Source of the DNA: Klebsiella michiganensis
GTDB taxonomy: Bacteria; Pseudomonadota; Gammaproteobacteria; Enterobacterales; Enterobacteriaceae
Assembly: GCF_002925905.1 (NCBI RefSeq)
Contig: NZ_PRDB01000017.1
Location: forward strand, 85,942 to 149,941
Length of the DNA stretch: 64,000 bases
Direction: 5' to 3'
Part shown: positions 1-10,009 of the stretch, piece after piece
Layout: each line of letters opens with the position of its first letter
Numbering within the stretch: the first letter of the stretch is position 1
Notes under the pieces: model-generated
Seen by the model: only the letters and a program-made list of their open reading frames with translations
Database searches by the model: none
What the model was told of the DNA's origin: nothing
Program-made: the position numbers and the translations under genes

Positions 1-3000
1 AAATCGAGCGCTATGAAGCGGATCTTGATGAACTGCAGATTCGCCTCGAAGAGCAAAATGAAGTTGTCGCGGAAGCGGTTGACCAGCAGGAAGAGAACGA
101 GGCCCGCGCCGAAGCCGCCGAGCTGGAAGTGGATGAGCTGAAAAACCAGCTTGCCGACTACCAGCAGGCGCTGGACGTGCAGCAGACTCGCGCGATTCAG
201 TATACCCAGGCGCTGCAGGCGCTGGAGCGGGCAAAAGCCCTCTGCCATCTGCCGGATTTAACGCCGGAGAGCGCCGACGAGTGGCTGGAAACTTTCCAGG
301 CGAAAGAGCAGGAAGCGACGGAGAAAATGCTGTCGCTGGAACAGAAGATGAGCGTGGCGCAAACCGCGCACAGCCAGTTTGAACAGGCTTATCAGCTGGT
401 GGTGGAGATCAACGGCCCGCTGGCACGTAATGAAGCCTGGAGCGTGGCGCGCGAGCTGCTGCGCGAAGGCGTTAATCAACGTCATCAGGCCGAACAGGCG
501 CACGGGCTGCGCAGTCGTCTGACGGAGCTTGAACAGCGTCTGCGTGAACAGCAGGATGCCGAACGCCAGCTCAATGAGTTCTGTAAGCGCCAGGGCAAAC
601 GCTACGATATCGACGAGCTGGAAGCCCTGCACCAGGAGCTGGAAGCCCGCATCGCATCCCTTTCCGACAGCGTTTCCACCGCCAGCGAACGGCGGATGAC
701 CCTGCGTCAGGAGCTGGAACAGCTGCAGTCGCGGACGCAAACGCTGATGCGCCGCGCGCCCATCTGGCTGGCGGCGCAGAACAGCCTCAATCAGCTGTGC
801 GAGCAGAGCGGCGAGCAGTTTGAGTCAAGCCAGGACGTCACCGAATATCTCCAGCAGCTGCTGGAGCGTGAACGCGAAGCTATCGTGGAGCGCGATGAAG
901 TCGGGGCCCGCAAGCGCGCTATCGACGATGAAATTGAGCGTCTTAGCCAGCCGGGCGGTTCGGAAGATCAGCGCCTGAACGCGCTGGCGGAACGTTTTGG
1001 CGGCGTACTGCTGTCGGAAATTTACGATGACGTGAGCCTCGATGATGCGCCGTATTACTCCGCGCTCTACGGTCCTTCCCGCCACGCCATTGTGGTACCG
1101 GATCTGTCGCTGATTGCCGATCAGCTGGAAGGTCTCGAAGATTGTCCCGAAGATCTCTACCTGATCGAGGGCGATCCGCAGTCCTTTGATGACAGCGTAT
1201 TCAGCGTCGATGAGCTGGAAAAGGCGGTGGTCGTTAAGATTGCCGATCGTCAGTGGCGCTATTCACGCTTCCCGACGCTGCCGCTGTTTGGCCGCGCCGC
1301 GCGTGAAAGCCGCGTTGAAACGCTGCACGCCGAGCGCGAAAGCCTGTCCGAGCGCTTTGCGACCCTGTCGTTTGATGTGCAGAAAACCCAGCGCCTCCAT
1401 CAGGCGTTCAGCCGCTTTATCGGTAACCATCTGGCGGTAGCCTTTGAGGACGACCCGGAAGAAGAAATCCGTAAACTGAATACGCGTCGCGGCGAACTGG
1501 AGCGGGCGCTGACCGCCCATGAGAGCGATAACCAGCAGAACCGGGTGCAGTATGAGCAGGCAAAAGAGGGCGTATCCGCACTCAACCGCCTGCTGCCGCG
1601 TCTGAATTTGCTGGCCGATGACTCGCTGGCCGATCGCGTGGATGAGATCCAGGAACGCCTTGACGAAGCGCAGGAAGCCGCGCGCTTCGTCCAGCAGCAT
1701 GGGAATCAGCTGGCAAAACTGGAGCCGATCGTTTCCGTGCTTCAAAGCGACCCAGAGCAGTTTGAACAGCTGAAAGAAGATTACGCCTATTCGCAGCAGA
1801 CTCAGCGCGACGCGCGTCAGCAGGCATTTGCGCTGACCGAAGTGGTGCAGCGTCGCGCCCACTTTAGCTACTCCGATTCCGCAGAGATGCTGAGCGGTAA
1901 TAGCGATCTGAACGAGAAGCTGCGCCAGCGTCTGGAGCAGGCTGAGGCGGAGCGCGCCCGTACCCGCGAAGCGCTGCGTACCCACGCCGCGCAGCTCAAC
2001 CAGTACAACCAGGTGCTGGCATCGCTGAAAAGCTCCTACGACACCAAGAAAGAGCTGCTCAACGACCTGCATAAAGAGCTTCAGGACATTGGCGTGCGCG
2101 CCGACGCCGGCGCCGAAGAGCGCGCTCGTCTGCGCCGCGATGAGCTTCATGCTCAGCTCAGCAACAACCGCGCGCGGCGGAACCAGCTCGAAAAAGCATT
2201 GACCTTCTGCGAAGCGGAAATGGATAACCTGACCCGCAGGCTGCGCAAGCTGGAGCGCGATTACTGCGAAATGCGCGAACAGGTGGTCAGCGCTAAAGCC
2301 GGCTGGTGTGCGGTCATGCGCCTGGTGAAAGACAACGGCGTGGAGCGTCGCCTGCATCGTCGCGAGCTGGCCTACCTTTCGGCAGATGAACTGCGCTCGA
2401 TGTCGGATAAGGCGCTCGGCGCGCTGCGTCTGGCGGTCTCGGATAACGAACACCTGCGCGATGTACTGCGTATTTCTGAAGATCCGAAACGCCCGGAGCG
2501 TAAAATCCAGTTCTTTGTCGCCGTTTATCAGCATCTGCGCGAGCGTATTCGCCAGGATATCATCCGCACCGACGATCCGGTGGAAGCGATTGAGCAGATG
2601 GAGATCGAACTCAGCCGTCTGACGGAAGAGCTGACCAACCGCGAGCAGAAGCTGGCCATCAGCTCCCGCAGCGTGGCCAATATTATCCGCAAGACTATCC
2701 AGCGCGAGCAAAACCGTATTCGTATGCTCAACCAGGGGCTGCAGAGCGTCTCCTTCGGCCAGGTCAACAGCGTGCGTCTGAACGTCAACGTGCGGGAAAC
2801 CCACTCGATGCTGCTGGACGTGCTGTCAGAACAGCATGAACAGCATCAGGACCTGTTTAACAGCAATCGTCTGACCTTCTCGGAAGCGCTGGCGAAGCTG
2901 TATCAGCGCCTCAATCCGCAGATTGATATGGGGCAGCGTACGCCGCAGACCATCGGTGAAGAGCTGCTGGACTACCGCAACTATCTGGAGATGGAAGTGG

Positions 3001-3404
3001 AAGTTAACCGTGGTTCCGACGGCTGGCTGCGCGCGGAATCCGGTGCGCTATCGACCGGTGAGGCTATCGGTACCGGGATGTCGATTCTGGTGATGGTGGT
3101 ACAGAGCTGGGAAGATGAATCCATGCGCCTGCGCGGTAAGGACATTTCGCCGTGTCGTCTGCTGTTCCTTGATGAAGCGGCGCGTCTGGATGCTCGCTCT
3201 ATCGCGACGCTGTTCGAGCTCTGCGATCGTCTGGAGATGCAGCTGATTATCGCGGCGCCGGAAAATATCAGCCCGGAAAAAGGTACCACCTATAAGCTGG
3301 TGCGTAAGGTCGTGAATAATCACGAGCACGTGCACGTCGTCGGGCTGCGTGGCTTCGCGCCGCAGCTGCCCGAAACGCTGCCGGGAACGGCAAATGCTTC
3401 ATAG
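1..3404 (+). CDS. mukB: Chromosome partition protein MukB, 5'-truncated by the window edge
   Basis: MukB is the SMC-like ATPase of the MukBEF condensin, which compacts and segregates the chromosome. The reading frame is open from base 3, so 1133 residues are present; the E. coli protein has 1486, so roughly the first 350 residues (head half with the Walker A motif) lie upstream of the window. What is visible is a long charged coiled coil, the hinge region (around bases 950-1300, less helical and Gly/Pro-richer), the returning coiled coil, and the C-terminal head half. That half has the ABC signature [10 protein letters not shown] (about 3047-3076) and a Walker B motif LLFLDEA (about 3160-3180). 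mukF and mukE would be expected just upstream. Identification is by close similarity to the enterobacterial protein and is very secure. Confidence 0.97.
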   Translation, partial: IERYEADLDELQIRLEEQNEVVAEAVDQQEENEARAEAAELEVDELKNQLADYQQALDVQQTRAIQYTQALQALERAKALCHLPDLTPESADEWLETFQAKEQEATEKMLSLEQKMSVAQTAHSQFEQAYQLVVEINGPLARNEAWSVARELLREGVNQRHQAEQAHGLRSRLTELEQRLREQQDAERQLNEFCKRQGKRYDIDELEALHQELEARIASLSDSVSTASERRMTLRQELEQLQSRTQTLMRRAPIWLAAQNSLNQLCEQSGEQFESSQDVTEYLQQLLEREREAIVERDEVGARKRAIDDEIERLSQPGGSEDQRLNALAERFGGVLLSEIYDDVSLDDAPYYSALYGPSRHAIVVPDLSLIADQLEGLEDCPEDLYLIEGDPQSFDDSVFSVDELEKAVVVKIADRQWRYSRFPTLPLFGRAARESRVETLHAERESLSERFATLSFDVQKTQRLHQAFSRFIGNHLAVAFEDDPEEEIRKLNTRRGELERALTAHESDNQQNRVQYEQAKEGVSALNRLLPRLNLLADDSLADRVDEIQERLDEAQEAARFVQQHGNQLAKLEPIVSVLQSDPEQFEQLKEDYAYSQQTQRDARQQAFALTEVVQRRAHFSYSDSAEMLSGNSDLNEKLRQRLEQAEAERARTREALRTHAAQLNQYNQVLASLKSSYDTKKELLNDLHKELQDIGVRADAGAEERARLRRDELHAQLSNNRARRNQLEKALTFCEAEMDNLTRRLRKLERDYCEMREQVVSAKAGWCAVMRLVKDNGVERRLHRRELAYLSADELRSMSDKALGALRLAVSDNEHLRDVLRISEDPKRPERKIQFFVAVYQHLRERIRQDIIRTDDPVEAIEQMEIELSRLTEELTNREQKLAISSRSVANIIRKTIQREQNRIRMLNQGLQSVSFGQVNSVRLNVNVRETHSMLLDVLSEQHEQHQDLFNSNRLTFSEALAKLYQRLNPQIDMGQRTPQTIGEELLDYRNYLEMEVEVNRGSDGWLRAESGALSTGEAIGTGMSILVMVVQSWEDESMRLRGKDISPCRLLFLDEAARLDARSIATLFELCDRLEMQLIIAAPENISPEKGTTYKLVRKVVNNHEHVHVVGLRGFAPQLPETLPGTANAS

Positions 3405-3423
3405 GATGGTACAATAACCAGCC

Positions 3424-3450
3424 AAAGGGCGACGCGATGTCGCCCTTTTT
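3424..3450 (+). terminator. Rho-independent terminator after mukB
   Basis: A 10-bp perfect stem (AAAGGGCGAC / GTCGCCCTTT) with a 5-base loop runs into a short T tract, 20 bases past the mukB stop. It should separate the muk operon from ldtD. Confidence 0.85.
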
Positions 3451-3587
3451 GTTATCCGTTCCTGTACTTTAGGATTGTATAATCTTTTAACTTCTTTACA
3501 TTTGGGAAGGCAAAAGCGTTTTCGTCTTCATATACTGAAAGTAAGCCCCATTTTAGCGGGCAGCAATGTGTTAACAGGGGGCAAGGG

Positions 3588-5381
3588 ATGTTGCTAAAGA
3601 AACGGTATGGTCGTCAATTGTCCGCGCTCAGCCTGAGCCTGGCGTTTGCATTTGCTCCACTGTTCAATGTCCAGGCTGAAGAGCCTGAAGTGGTACCATC
3701 GGATAGCTCTGCCACCATCAGCGAGCTCTCTTCCGCGCTAAGCCAAAGCGCAAACCAATCCGCGGCGGTCGCTCAAATGGCCGGCGAGCAGGCGCTTTCT
3801 GCCGATGCGGCAGCGAAGAGCCGCGCCGGGATTCAGGCGGTACTGCCGTCCGGTTATCAACCCGTATTTATGAATCCGCTGGTATCGCTGTATGCGGCCA
3901 GGGATATGAAACCGATGTGGGATAACCGCGAGGCGGTACAGGCGTTTCAACAGCAGCTGGCTGAGGTCGCTATCGCCGGTTTTCAGCCGCAGTTCACCAC
4001 CTGGGTTGAGCTGTTGACCGACCCGGCAGTGAACGGTCTGGCGCGGGATGTCGTTCTGTCTGACGCCATGATGGGCTATCTGCATTTTATTAGCGGTATT
4101 CCGACTCAGGGCAACCGCTGGCTGTATGGCACGAAACCGTATGCCATGTCGACGCCGCCTCTGTCGGTGATTAACCAGTGGCAGGTGGCGCTGGATAACG
4201 GTTCGCTGCCGCAGTTTATTGCGGGCCTGGCTCCGCAGCATCCGCAGTATGCCGCAATGCATCAGGCGCTATTAGCTCAGGTTGCCGATTCCCGTCCCTG
4301 GCCGCAGCTCACCGGTAAGACATCGCTGCGCCCGGGGGAATGGAGCAACGATGCCGGCGCGCTGCGCGAAATTTTACAGCGCACTGGTATGCTGGATGAC
4401 GCGGCAAAAATTGCGTTGCCCGGCGATGAGGTGGTGAGTCCGTCCGCCGGGAAAAAGGCCAAAAGCAGCGGCCGTGGCGTTTACGATCGCCAGTTAGTGG
4501 AGGGCGTTAAGCGCTTCCAGGCGTGGCAGGGGCTGGGCGCAGACGGCGTGATTGGTCAGGCGACCCGCGACTGGCTCAACGTTTCTCCTGCGCAGCGCGC
4601 CGGCGTGCTGGCATTGAATATCCAGCGTTTGCGCCTGCTGCCGGGTAATCTGGCGACCGGAATTATGGTGAATATTCCCGCCTTTTCGCTGGTCTATTAC
4701 CAGGACGGTAGCCAGGTGCTGGCATCGCGGGTTATCGTTGGCCGTCCGGACCGCAAAACCCCTATGATGAGCAGTGCGCTGAACAACGTTGTGGTCAACC
4801 CGCCGTGGAACGTTCCGCCGACGCTGGCGCGCAACGATATTCTGCCGAAGGTGCGCAATAACCCAGGCTATCTTGAGCAACACGGCTATACGATGATGCG
4901 CGGCTGGAATAGCAAAGAGACTATCGACCCGTATCAGGTGGACTGGGAAACGATAACCGCATCGAATCTGCCGTTCCGCTTCCAGCAGGCTCCCGGCGCG
5001 CGCAATTCGCTGGGGCGCTATAAATTCAATATGCCAAGTTCAGATGCGATATATTTGCACGATACGCCCAATCACAATCTGTTCCAGCGTGATGGACGCG
5101 CGCTGAGTTCCGGGTGCGTGCGCGTGAATAAAGCCTCAGAACTGGCCAATATGCTGCTTCAGGATGCTGGCTGGAATGATGCGCGTATTTCAGATGCGCT
5201 TAAACAGGGGAATACCCGCTACGTTAATATTCGCCAGAATATCCCGGTTAATCTCTATTATTTGACCGCGTTCGTTGGCGCTGATGGACGTACACAATAT
5301 CGAACAGATATTTACAATTACGATCTCACCGCGCGATCCAGCGCACAAATTCTACCTAAAGCTGAACAATTAATCAGATAA
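3588..5381 (+). CDS. ldtD: L,D-transpeptidase LdtD (YcbB)
   Basis: LdtD forms 3-3 (mDAP-mDAP) peptidoglycan cross-links in the periplasm; in E. coli it supports envelope-stress survival and beta-lactam bypass. The protein has 597 residues (E. coli 615). An N-terminal signal/anchor segment (about residues 10-30) is followed by an alpha-helical scaffold, a PG_binding_1 domain near 299-338, and a YkuD catalytic domain near 370-535. The catalytic motif SSGCVRVN places the nucleophile at Cys510, matching Cys528 of E. coli once the length difference is allowed for. The ATG is preceded by a strong purine-rich ribosome site (GGGGGCAAGGG). It is monocistronic, with a terminator-like hairpin on each side. 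Confidence 0.97.
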   Translation: MLLKKRYGRQLSALSLSLAFAFAPLFNVQAEEPEVVPSDSSATISELSSALSQSANQSAAVAQMAGEQALSADAAAKSRAGIQAVLPSGYQPVFMNPLVSLYAARDMKPMWDNREAVQAFQQQLAEVAIAGFQPQFTTWVELLTDPAVNGLARDVVLSDAMMGYLHFISGIPTQGNRWLYGTKPYAMSTPPLSVINQWQVALDNGSLPQFIAGLAPQHPQYAAMHQALLAQVADSRPWPQLTGKTSLRPGEWSNDAGALREILQRTGMLDDAAKIALPGDEVVSPSAGKKAKSSGRGVYDRQLVEGVKRFQAWQGLGADGVIGQATRDWLNVSPAQRAGVLALNIQRLRLLPGNLATGIMVNIPAFSLVYYQDGSQVLASRVIVGRPDRKTPMMSSALNNVVVNPPWNVPPTLARNDILPKVRNNPGYLEQHGYTMMRGWNSKETIDPYQVDWETITASNLPFRFQQAPGARNSLGRYKFNMPSSDAIYLHDTPNHNLFQRDGRALSSGCVRVNKASELANMLLQDAGWNDARISDALKQGNTRYVNIRQNIPVNLYYLTAFVGADGRTQYRTDIYNYDLTARSSAQILPKAEQLIR

Positions 5382-5426
5382 ATGAAGTAGTTCAACGGAT
5401 TTGGTTGTCCTACCTCTGTGTGAAAA

Positions 5427-5456
5427 CGGGCCTTGCACGCTGCAAGGCCCGAGTTT
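5427..5456 (+). terminator. Hairpin after ldtD, likely terminator
   Basis: A perfect 11-bp inverted repeat (CGGGCCTTGCA, loop CGC, TGCAAGGCCCG) is followed by a short T-rich run (AGTTTA). The T tract is weak, so it may act as a 3'-end stabiliser or as a terminator for ldtD. Confidence 0.6.
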
Positions 5457-5463
5457 ACTGGGG

Positions 5464-5577
5464 TTAGGCTACCTTGACGTTGGCAATAATGCCCGGTAAG
5501 GTGCCTTTCGTGCGCCAGAAGTGCATATACATATAATCCTGCAAAGGCGCTGTGGCAGTAAGCAGCCCGTTCTCCAT
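5464..5577 (-). other. Short coding-like remnant (37 codons) between ldtD and ycbK
   Basis: On the minus strand a 37-codon frame, beginning MENGLLTATAPLQDYMYMHF and ending IIANVKVA before a TAA stop, occupies the middle of the ldtD-ycbK gap. Its balanced composition and lack of rare codons look coding, but no good ribosome site precedes its Met and an in-frame stop lies three codons upstream. I do not recognise the family. It could be the 3' end of a decayed gene, a small protein, or chance. The rest of the 300-bp gap holds only the ldtD terminator hairpin and the ycbK leader. Confidence 0.25.
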
Positions 5578-5681
5578 AGCTGATATTTATTAGCCGTAGG
5601 GGAGCGAGCTTGTGCTGGCGGCTAACGGGCGCATTGCGGGAAAAGTATATTACGATTCATTTACCTGTAGACCTGATTATC

Positions 5682-6233
5682 ATGGACAAATTTGACGCTA
5701 ATCGCCGCAAACTGCTGGCGTTAGGTGGAGCCGCGCTCGGTGCTGCTGCCATTCTGCCTGCGCCGGCATTTGCCACCCTCTCGACCCCCCGACCGCGTAT
5801 TTTGACGCTGAACAACCTGCATACCGGTGAATCACTCAAGGCGGAGTTTTTCGATGGCAGAGGCTATATTCAGGATGAATTAGCAAGACTTAATCATTTT
5901 TTCCGTGATTATCGCGCGAATAAGATTAAGTCCATCGATCCCGGTTTGTTCGATCAACTCTATCGTTTGCAGGGATTACTTGGTACCAACAAGCCTGTCC
6001 AGCTTATTTCCGGTTATCGTTCTGTTGATACCAATAATGAGCTTCGCGCGCGCAGCCGGGGTGTGGCAAAACACAGCTACCACACTAAAGGCCAGGCCAT
6101 GGATTTTCATATTGAAGGCATTTCGTTAAGCAATGTTCGCAAAGCCGCGTTATCTATGCGCACAGGTGGTGTAGGATACTACCCACGTAGCAACTTTGTG
6201 CATATTGATACCGGGCCAGTACGGCACTGGTAA
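5682..6233 (+). CDS. ycbK: YcbK, DUF882/M15A-type peptidase, Tat-exported
   Basis: The protein of 183 residues matches E. coli YcbK (182). The start is the ATG that gives [16 protein letters not shown]; an upstream in-frame ATG at 5610 would add 24 poorly conserved residues. The N-terminus holds a twin-arginine motif (NRRKLL) and a hydrophobic core ending AFA, consistent with Tat export. The body is the peptidase M15A-like fold, with conserved SGYRS, a [15 protein letters not shown] segment and a final NFVHIDTGP, supplying the His/Asp zinc ligands of this family (compare VanY/MepA-like D-Ala peptidases). Its substrate is unproven but probably peptidoglycan. It lies 13 bases before gloC/ycbL and is probably co-transcribed with it. 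Confidence 0.93.
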   Translation: MDKFDANRRKLLALGGAALGAAAILPAPAFATLSTPRPRILTLNNLHTGESLKAEFFDGRGYIQDELARLNHFFRDYRANKIKSIDPGLFDQLYRLQGLLGTNKPVQLISGYRSVDTNNELRARSRGVAKHSYHTKGQAMDFHIEGISLSNVRKAALSMRTGGVGYYPRSNFVHIDTGPVRHW

Positions 6234-6246
6234 CGAAAGGAGCCTC

Positions 6247-6894
6247 ATGAACTATCGTATTATTCCGGTTACCGCGTTCGCGCAGAACTGTTCTTTAATC
6301 TGGTGTGAACAAACCAAACTGGCGGCGCTGGTCGATCCCGGCGGTGATGCAGAGCGAATCAAACAGGAAGTCGCGGCGGCAGGCGTTAGCCTGATGCAGA
6401 TTCTGCTCACGCACGGTCATCTCGATCACGTTGGTGCGGCAGCGGAGCTGGCACAACATTATGGCGTGCCGATTATTGGGCCGGAAAAAGAAGATGAGTT
6501 CTGGCTGGAAGGATTACCGGCGCAGAGCCGGATGTTCGGTCTGGAAGATTGCCAGCCGCTGCGGCCGGATCGCTGGCTGAACGAAGGCGATACGGTCGGC
6601 GTGGGGAATATTTCCCTGCAGGTGCTGCACTGCCCAGGCCATACGCCGGGGCACGTGGTCTTCTTCGATCCTGCTTCCCGACTGTTGATTTCTGGCGATG
6701 TGATTTTTAAAGGTGGAGTAGGGCGTAGCGACTTCCCTCGCGGCGACCATAGCCAACTGATCGATGCGATTAAGCGCAAGCTGTTGCCGCTGGGCGATGA
6801 CGTGTCGTTTATTCCGGGTCATGGACCGATGTCGACCCTTGGCTATGAGCGTCTGCACAACCCATTCCTGCAGGATGAAATGCCGGTCTGGTGA
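6247..6894 (+). CDS. gloC: Hydroxyacylglutathione hydrolase GloC (YcbL)
   Basis: A metallo-beta-lactamase-fold enzyme of 215 residues, the same length as E. coli YcbL (GloC), a type II glyoxalase. It hydrolyses S-lactoylglutathione to lactate and glutathione in the cytosol, completing methylglyoxal detoxification. The metal-binding motif THGHLDH gives His56, His58, Asp60 and His61; further ligands lie in HCPGHTPGH and in FIPGHGP. The start follows an AAGGAG ribosome site 4 bases away; a longer upstream frame overlaps ycbK and is not needed. Methylglyoxal synthase (mgsA) is encoded 34 kb away in this same window. Confidence 0.95.
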   Translation: MNYRIIPVTAFAQNCSLIWCEQTKLAALVDPGGDAERIKQEVAAAGVSLMQILLTHGHLDHVGAAAELAQHYGVPIIGPEKEDEFWLEGLPAQSRMFGLEDCQPLRPDRWLNEGDTVGVGNISLQVLHCPGHTPGHVVFFDPASRLLISGDVIFKGGVGRSDFPRGDHSQLIDAIKRKLLPLGDDVSFIPGHGPMSTLGYERLHNPFLQDEMPVW

Positions 6895-6910
6895 CCGAAG
6901 CCAGCATATA

Positions 6911-6939
6911 AAAAAGGCCGCAAATGCGGCCTTTTTTTT
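6911..6939. terminator. Bidirectional terminator between gloC and aspC
   Basis: An A-run, an 11-bp stem (AAAAAGGCCGC / GCGGCCTTTTT) with a 4-base loop, and a T-run give a symmetrical intrinsic terminator that serves the convergent genes on both strands. Confidence 0.9.
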
Positions 6940-6953
6940 GCTCTGCGCTGAGA

Positions 6954-8144
6954 TTACAGCACGGCGACAATCGCTTCGCACAGCGGCGCCATGTTGTCGG
7001 GCGTCATACCGGCGACGTTTATACGTCCGGACGCCACCGCGTAAATTCCGAACTCTTCACGCAGACGCAGTACCTGCTCTTTGGTCAGGCCGCTGAACGA
7101 GAACATCCCGTTTTGCTGAATGATGAAAGAGAAATCGCGGCTGGCGCCTTTTTCCTGCAGGGTATTAACGAACAGCAGACGCATACGCTGGATGCGTTGA
7201 CGCATGTCGGTCAACTCTTGCTCCCAGATGGCGCGCAGCGCGTCATTGCTGAGAATGGTCGCCACTACCGAGGCGCCGTGAGCGGGCGGGTTTGAGTAGT
7301 TCGCGCGGATAACCGACTTCATCTGGCTGAAAGCGCGGTCTACCGCTTCCTGGTCAGCGGCGACCAGCGTACAGGCGCCCACGCGCTCGTTGTACAGGCC
7401 GAAGTTTTTCGAGTAGGAGCTGGCAACCAGCAGCTCTTTATGCAGCGCAGCGAAAGCGCGCAGGCCTTCAGCATCTTCTTCCAGGCCGCGGGCAAAGCCC
7501 TGGTAGGCAAAGTCAAACAGCGGCAGCCAGCCTTTCTCTACGGAGAGCTGCGCCAGCTGTTGCCACTGCTCCAGCGTCGGATCGATACCGGTTGGGTTAT
7601 GGCAGCAGCCGTGGAACAGAACCACGTCGCCGGCCTGCGCTTCATTCAGGCTGGCCAGCAGCCCGTCGAAGTCGAGTTTGTGGTTAGCGGCATCGTAGTA
7701 GGTATATTCGCGAACTTCCAGCCCGGCTGAATTGAACACGCTTTTATGGTTCGGCCAGCTGGGGTTGCTCACCCAAATACGTTTAACGTCGGTGTTCTTC
7801 GCCAGAAAATCGGCGGCGACGCGCAGGCCACCTGTACCGCCGGGCGTTTGCGCGGTGCGGGCGCGTTTATCATTGATAATTGCGCTTCCTTTCCCGAACA
7901 GAAGCTCCTGGGTGCAGCGGCCAAATTCCGGAATACCATCGATACCCAGATAATTTTTAGTGGTTTCATTTTCCAGCAGATACTGCTCTGCTTTTTTCAC
8001 GCTAGTCAGGACCGGTGTTTTACCCGTTTCATCTTTATAAACACCAATTCCAAGATTAATTTTTGTTGGGCGGTCATCGGCACGAAACAGATCGGCCAGG
8101 CCCAGAATTGGGTCGGCAGGGGCGGCGGTAATGTTCTCAAACAT
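6954..8144 (-). CDS. aspC: Aspartate aminotransferase AspC
   Basis: A PLP-dependent class I aminotransferase of 396 residues (E. coli 396). It interconverts aspartate/2-oxoglutarate with oxaloacetate/glutamate and also works on aromatic substrates. The Schiff-base lysine is Lys246 in the motif [15 protein letters not shown]; the N-terminus [16 protein letters not shown] and the substrate-binding arginine near the C-terminus are typical. It reads divergently from nothing nearby and sits downstream of ompF on the same strand, separated by a terminator. Confidence 0.97.
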   Translation of the reverse strand: MFENITAAPADPILGLADLFRADDRPTKINLGIGVYKDETGKTPVLTSVKKAEQYLLENETTKNYLGIDGIPEFGRCTQELLFGKGSAIINDKRARTAQTPGGTGGLRVAADFLAKNTDVKRIWVSNPSWPNHKSVFNSAGLEVREYTYYDAANHKLDFDGLLASLNEAQAGDVVLFHGCCHNPTGIDPTLEQWQQLAQLSVEKGWLPLFDFAYQGFARGLEEDAEGLRAFAALHKELLVASSYSKNFGLYNERVGACTLVAADQEAVDRAFSQMKSVIRANYSNPPAHGASVVATILSNDALRAIWEQELTDMRQRIQRMRLLFVNTLQEKGASRDFSFIIQQNGMFSFSGLTKEQVLRLREEFGIYAVASGRINVAGMTPDNMAPLCEAIVAVL

Positions 8145-8275
8145 GACGAGGTTCCATTGTGATTACTGAAGGGAAATCCGCTATCAGGTTAACGGGAGTT
8201 ATGTTAATTGCCAACCGTTTGCGACAAAAAGCGAGAAGGTTTTTGAAAGTTACGATCTTCCTCTCAGGAAAGCAG

Positions 8276-8302
8276 AAAAGCAGGACCGAAGTCCTGCTTT
8301 TT
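8276..8302 (-). terminator. Terminator of the ompF-like porin gene
   Basis: On the minus strand a 7-bp GC stem (GCAGGAC / GTCCTGC) carries a TTCG tetraloop, one of the most stable RNA loops, and is followed by TTTT. It lies about 30 bases beyond the porin stop codon. Confidence 0.88.
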
Positions 8303-8331
8303 AGGCATATCACGAAGGGGTGTACTGCAGA

Positions 8332-9417
8332 TTAGAACTGGTAAACGATACCCACTGCGGCCTGGTCGTCGGTCGCAACGCCAGCGGCTTTGGTGTAATC
8401 GTTGTCGTTCAGCTGGTTGAATTTATACGCAGCGTAGACGTTCATGTTTTTGTTGAAGTAGTACCAGGTACCCACTTCGACGTATTTAACCAGGTCAGCA
8501 TCGCCGCCGGAGAAGCCAGCGCGAGAGCGCAGGTCTTTACCTTTAGTCTGTACGTAGCCGATGGACGGACGCAGGCCGAAGTCGAACTGATACTGAACAA
8601 CGGCTTCGAAGTTCTGAGTTTTATTAGCGAAGTAGTTGCCTTCGTTTTCCGGCGTCATGTTGTAAGTCTGAGAGTACATGACCGCAGCATAGACGTTGTT
8701 CGCGTCATACTTAGCGGAGGTTGCCCATGCTTCAGCTTTTTCGCCCTGACGGTCAGCTTTCTGATCGCCGCTACGGTTGGAGTTCGCATAGCCTGCAGAC
8801 AGCGCAATGCCGTTGTCAAACGCGTAGGTTGCCGCGGTGCTGAAGCCGTCGCCGTTTTGTTTCTTAACATCACGGCTAGAAGCGTCGTTTTTACCCTGGT
8901 ACTGCAGCGCGAAGCTCAGACCGTCAACCAGACCGAAGAAGTCAGAGTTACGGTAGGTGGCTACGCCGTTGGTACGCGCGGTCATGAAGTTGTCGGTGTA
9001 GCTCCAGCCGTCGCCGCCCCATTCAACCAGCATATCGGTTGCCGCTTCAACGTCGTAGATGGCGCCGTAGTTACGACCGTAGTCGAATGAACCGTATTCA
9101 CCGGCTTTTAAGCCTGCGAAAGCCAGACGAGTTTTGGTGGTCTGTTTACCTTCAACATTGGACGCATCCATGTTGTATTCCCACTGACCGTAGCCAACCA
9201 GCTGATCGTTGATCTGGGTTTCGCCTTTCAGGCCGATACGGGCGTAGGTAGTATCATCGCTGCTGGTGTCGCCGTTGGTGGTCCAGACGTGCTCGCCAAC
9301 CATTTTTCCGTAGAAGTCCAGTTTGTTGCCGTTTTTGTTATAGATTTCTGCAGCGTTAGCTGCACCGGCTACCAGCAGGGCAGGAATTACCGCTGCCAGA
9401 ATTTTGCGCTTCATCAT
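8332..9417 (-). CDS. ompF: General porin OmpF (OmpK35-like)
   Basis: A trimeric 16-strand outer-membrane porin of 361 residues that admits small hydrophilic solutes, including beta-lactams. A 22-residue signal peptide ends AANA before [12 protein letters not shown]. The L3 constriction region ([18 protein letters not shown]) and the C-terminal Phe needed for BAM recognition (VGIVYQF) are present. The gene is intact: no frameshift or stop of the kind often seen in resistant Klebsiella. Two ATG codons begin the frame (MMKR); either could be used. The position between aspC and asnS is that of ompF/ompK35. Sequence and context point to OmpK35 rather than OmpC/OmpK36. Confidence 0.95.
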   Translation of the reverse strand: MMKRKILAAVIPALLVAGAANAAEIYNKNGNKLDFYGKMVGEHVWTTNGDTSSDDTTYARIGLKGETQINDQLVGYGQWEYNMDASNVEGKQTTKTRLAFAGLKAGEYGSFDYGRNYGAIYDVEAATDMLVEWGGDGWSYTDNFMTARTNGVATYRNSDFFGLVDGLSFALQYQGKNDASSRDVKKQNGDGFSTAATYAFDNGIALSAGYANSNRSGDQKADRQGEKAEAWATSAKYDANNVYAAVMYSQTYNMTPENEGNYFANKTQNFEAVVQYQFDFGLRPSIGYVQTKGKDLRSRAGFSGGDADLVKYVEVGTWYYFNKNMNVYAAYKFNQLNDNDYTKAAGVATDDQAAVGIVYQF

Positions 9418-9441
9418 TATTTATTACCCTCATTTATATTT
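9405..9441 (-). promoter_or_regulatory. ompF translation-initiation region, conserved MicF target
   Basis: Reading the minus strand, the stretch just before and across the start codon (AAATGAGGGTAATAAATAAT then GATGA) is almost the same as the E. coli ompF segment paired by the MicF small RNA. The purine-rich GAGGG is the ribosome site, so pairing would block initiation. micF itself lies beside ompC and is not expected in this window. Confidence 0.75.
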
Positions 9442-9526
9442 TTTTATGAACACTTGCCACTGCCGTCAATAAGTTTCGTCAATAAAAATTTACAGAACTA
9501 TTGATGATAGTTTGGTGTCTGGAGGC

Positions 9527-9555
9527 ATCTTTCCATTCAGAACAACGTTTCGCTA
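9527..9555 (-). promoter_or_regulatory. ompF promoter
   Basis: On the minus strand, a -35 element TAGCGA (9550-9555) and a -10 element AAAGAT (9527-9532) are separated by 17 bases. These weak hexamers are the ones used by the E. coli ompF promoter, which needs OmpR-P. Transcription would begin near 9520, giving a leader of about 100 nt that is similar to the E. coli leader throughout. Confidence 0.75.
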
Positions 9556-9960
9556 GCCTGAAAATGCTACCAATATCGCATATGAGTAACAAAAGGAAAT
9601 TCTATGTAACTAAATATGTATTTTTGGGAACTTTGTGAACTCAATCAACATTCCGCCCCTGTTCGCCGATTAAATCACCTGTCTTTATATATCTATATGA
9701 ATTAATTATGATTAATTTAGATAAGAGAGGGTTTGTGCATTTTACGTCAGCATTTTGCTTTATTTTTATTCAAATCTTGTCGTTGCAAGTTGTGCTGTGG
9801 TTGGTTAAAAAGCGATCAATATAATCAGCATGTTTGCCAATTTATGAACATAAGGTGCGGTTTTAATTAGCGGTCGCTAATGAAATAGTGCGTAACATAA
9901 TTGTGAATCAGGATGGTTGATGTTTAAGTTTCCTGATATTCGTTAACGTAAATTGACATA
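9556..9960 (-). promoter_or_regulatory. AT-rich ompF upstream region (expected OmpR sites)
   Basis: These 400 bases hold no gene. Immediately upstream of the -35 box the minus strand reads GGTAGCATTTTCAGGC, resembling the proximal OmpR sites of E. coli ompF. Further up are runs such as TTAGTTACATAG, compatible with OmpR or IHF binding in this AT-rich DNA. I cannot fix individual sites by eye. Confidence 0.4.
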
Positions 9961-9982
9961 AAAAAAGGCCAGCTTGCGCTGA
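9961..9982 (-). terminator. Terminator of asnS
   Basis: On the minus strand the hairpin GGTCAGC-GCAA-GCTGGCC (7 bp with one G-T pair, GNRA loop) is followed by TTTTTT. It lies about 30 bases past the asnS stop codon. Confidence 0.85.
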
Positions 9983-10009
9983 CCCTGGATGAAAATTGCA
10001 GAAAAAAAA

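Noticed and set aside
1263..2804. 513-codon minus-strand frame inside mukB
   Set aside because: Antisense frame in high-GC coding DNA; the mukB frame is conserved through the entire stretch.
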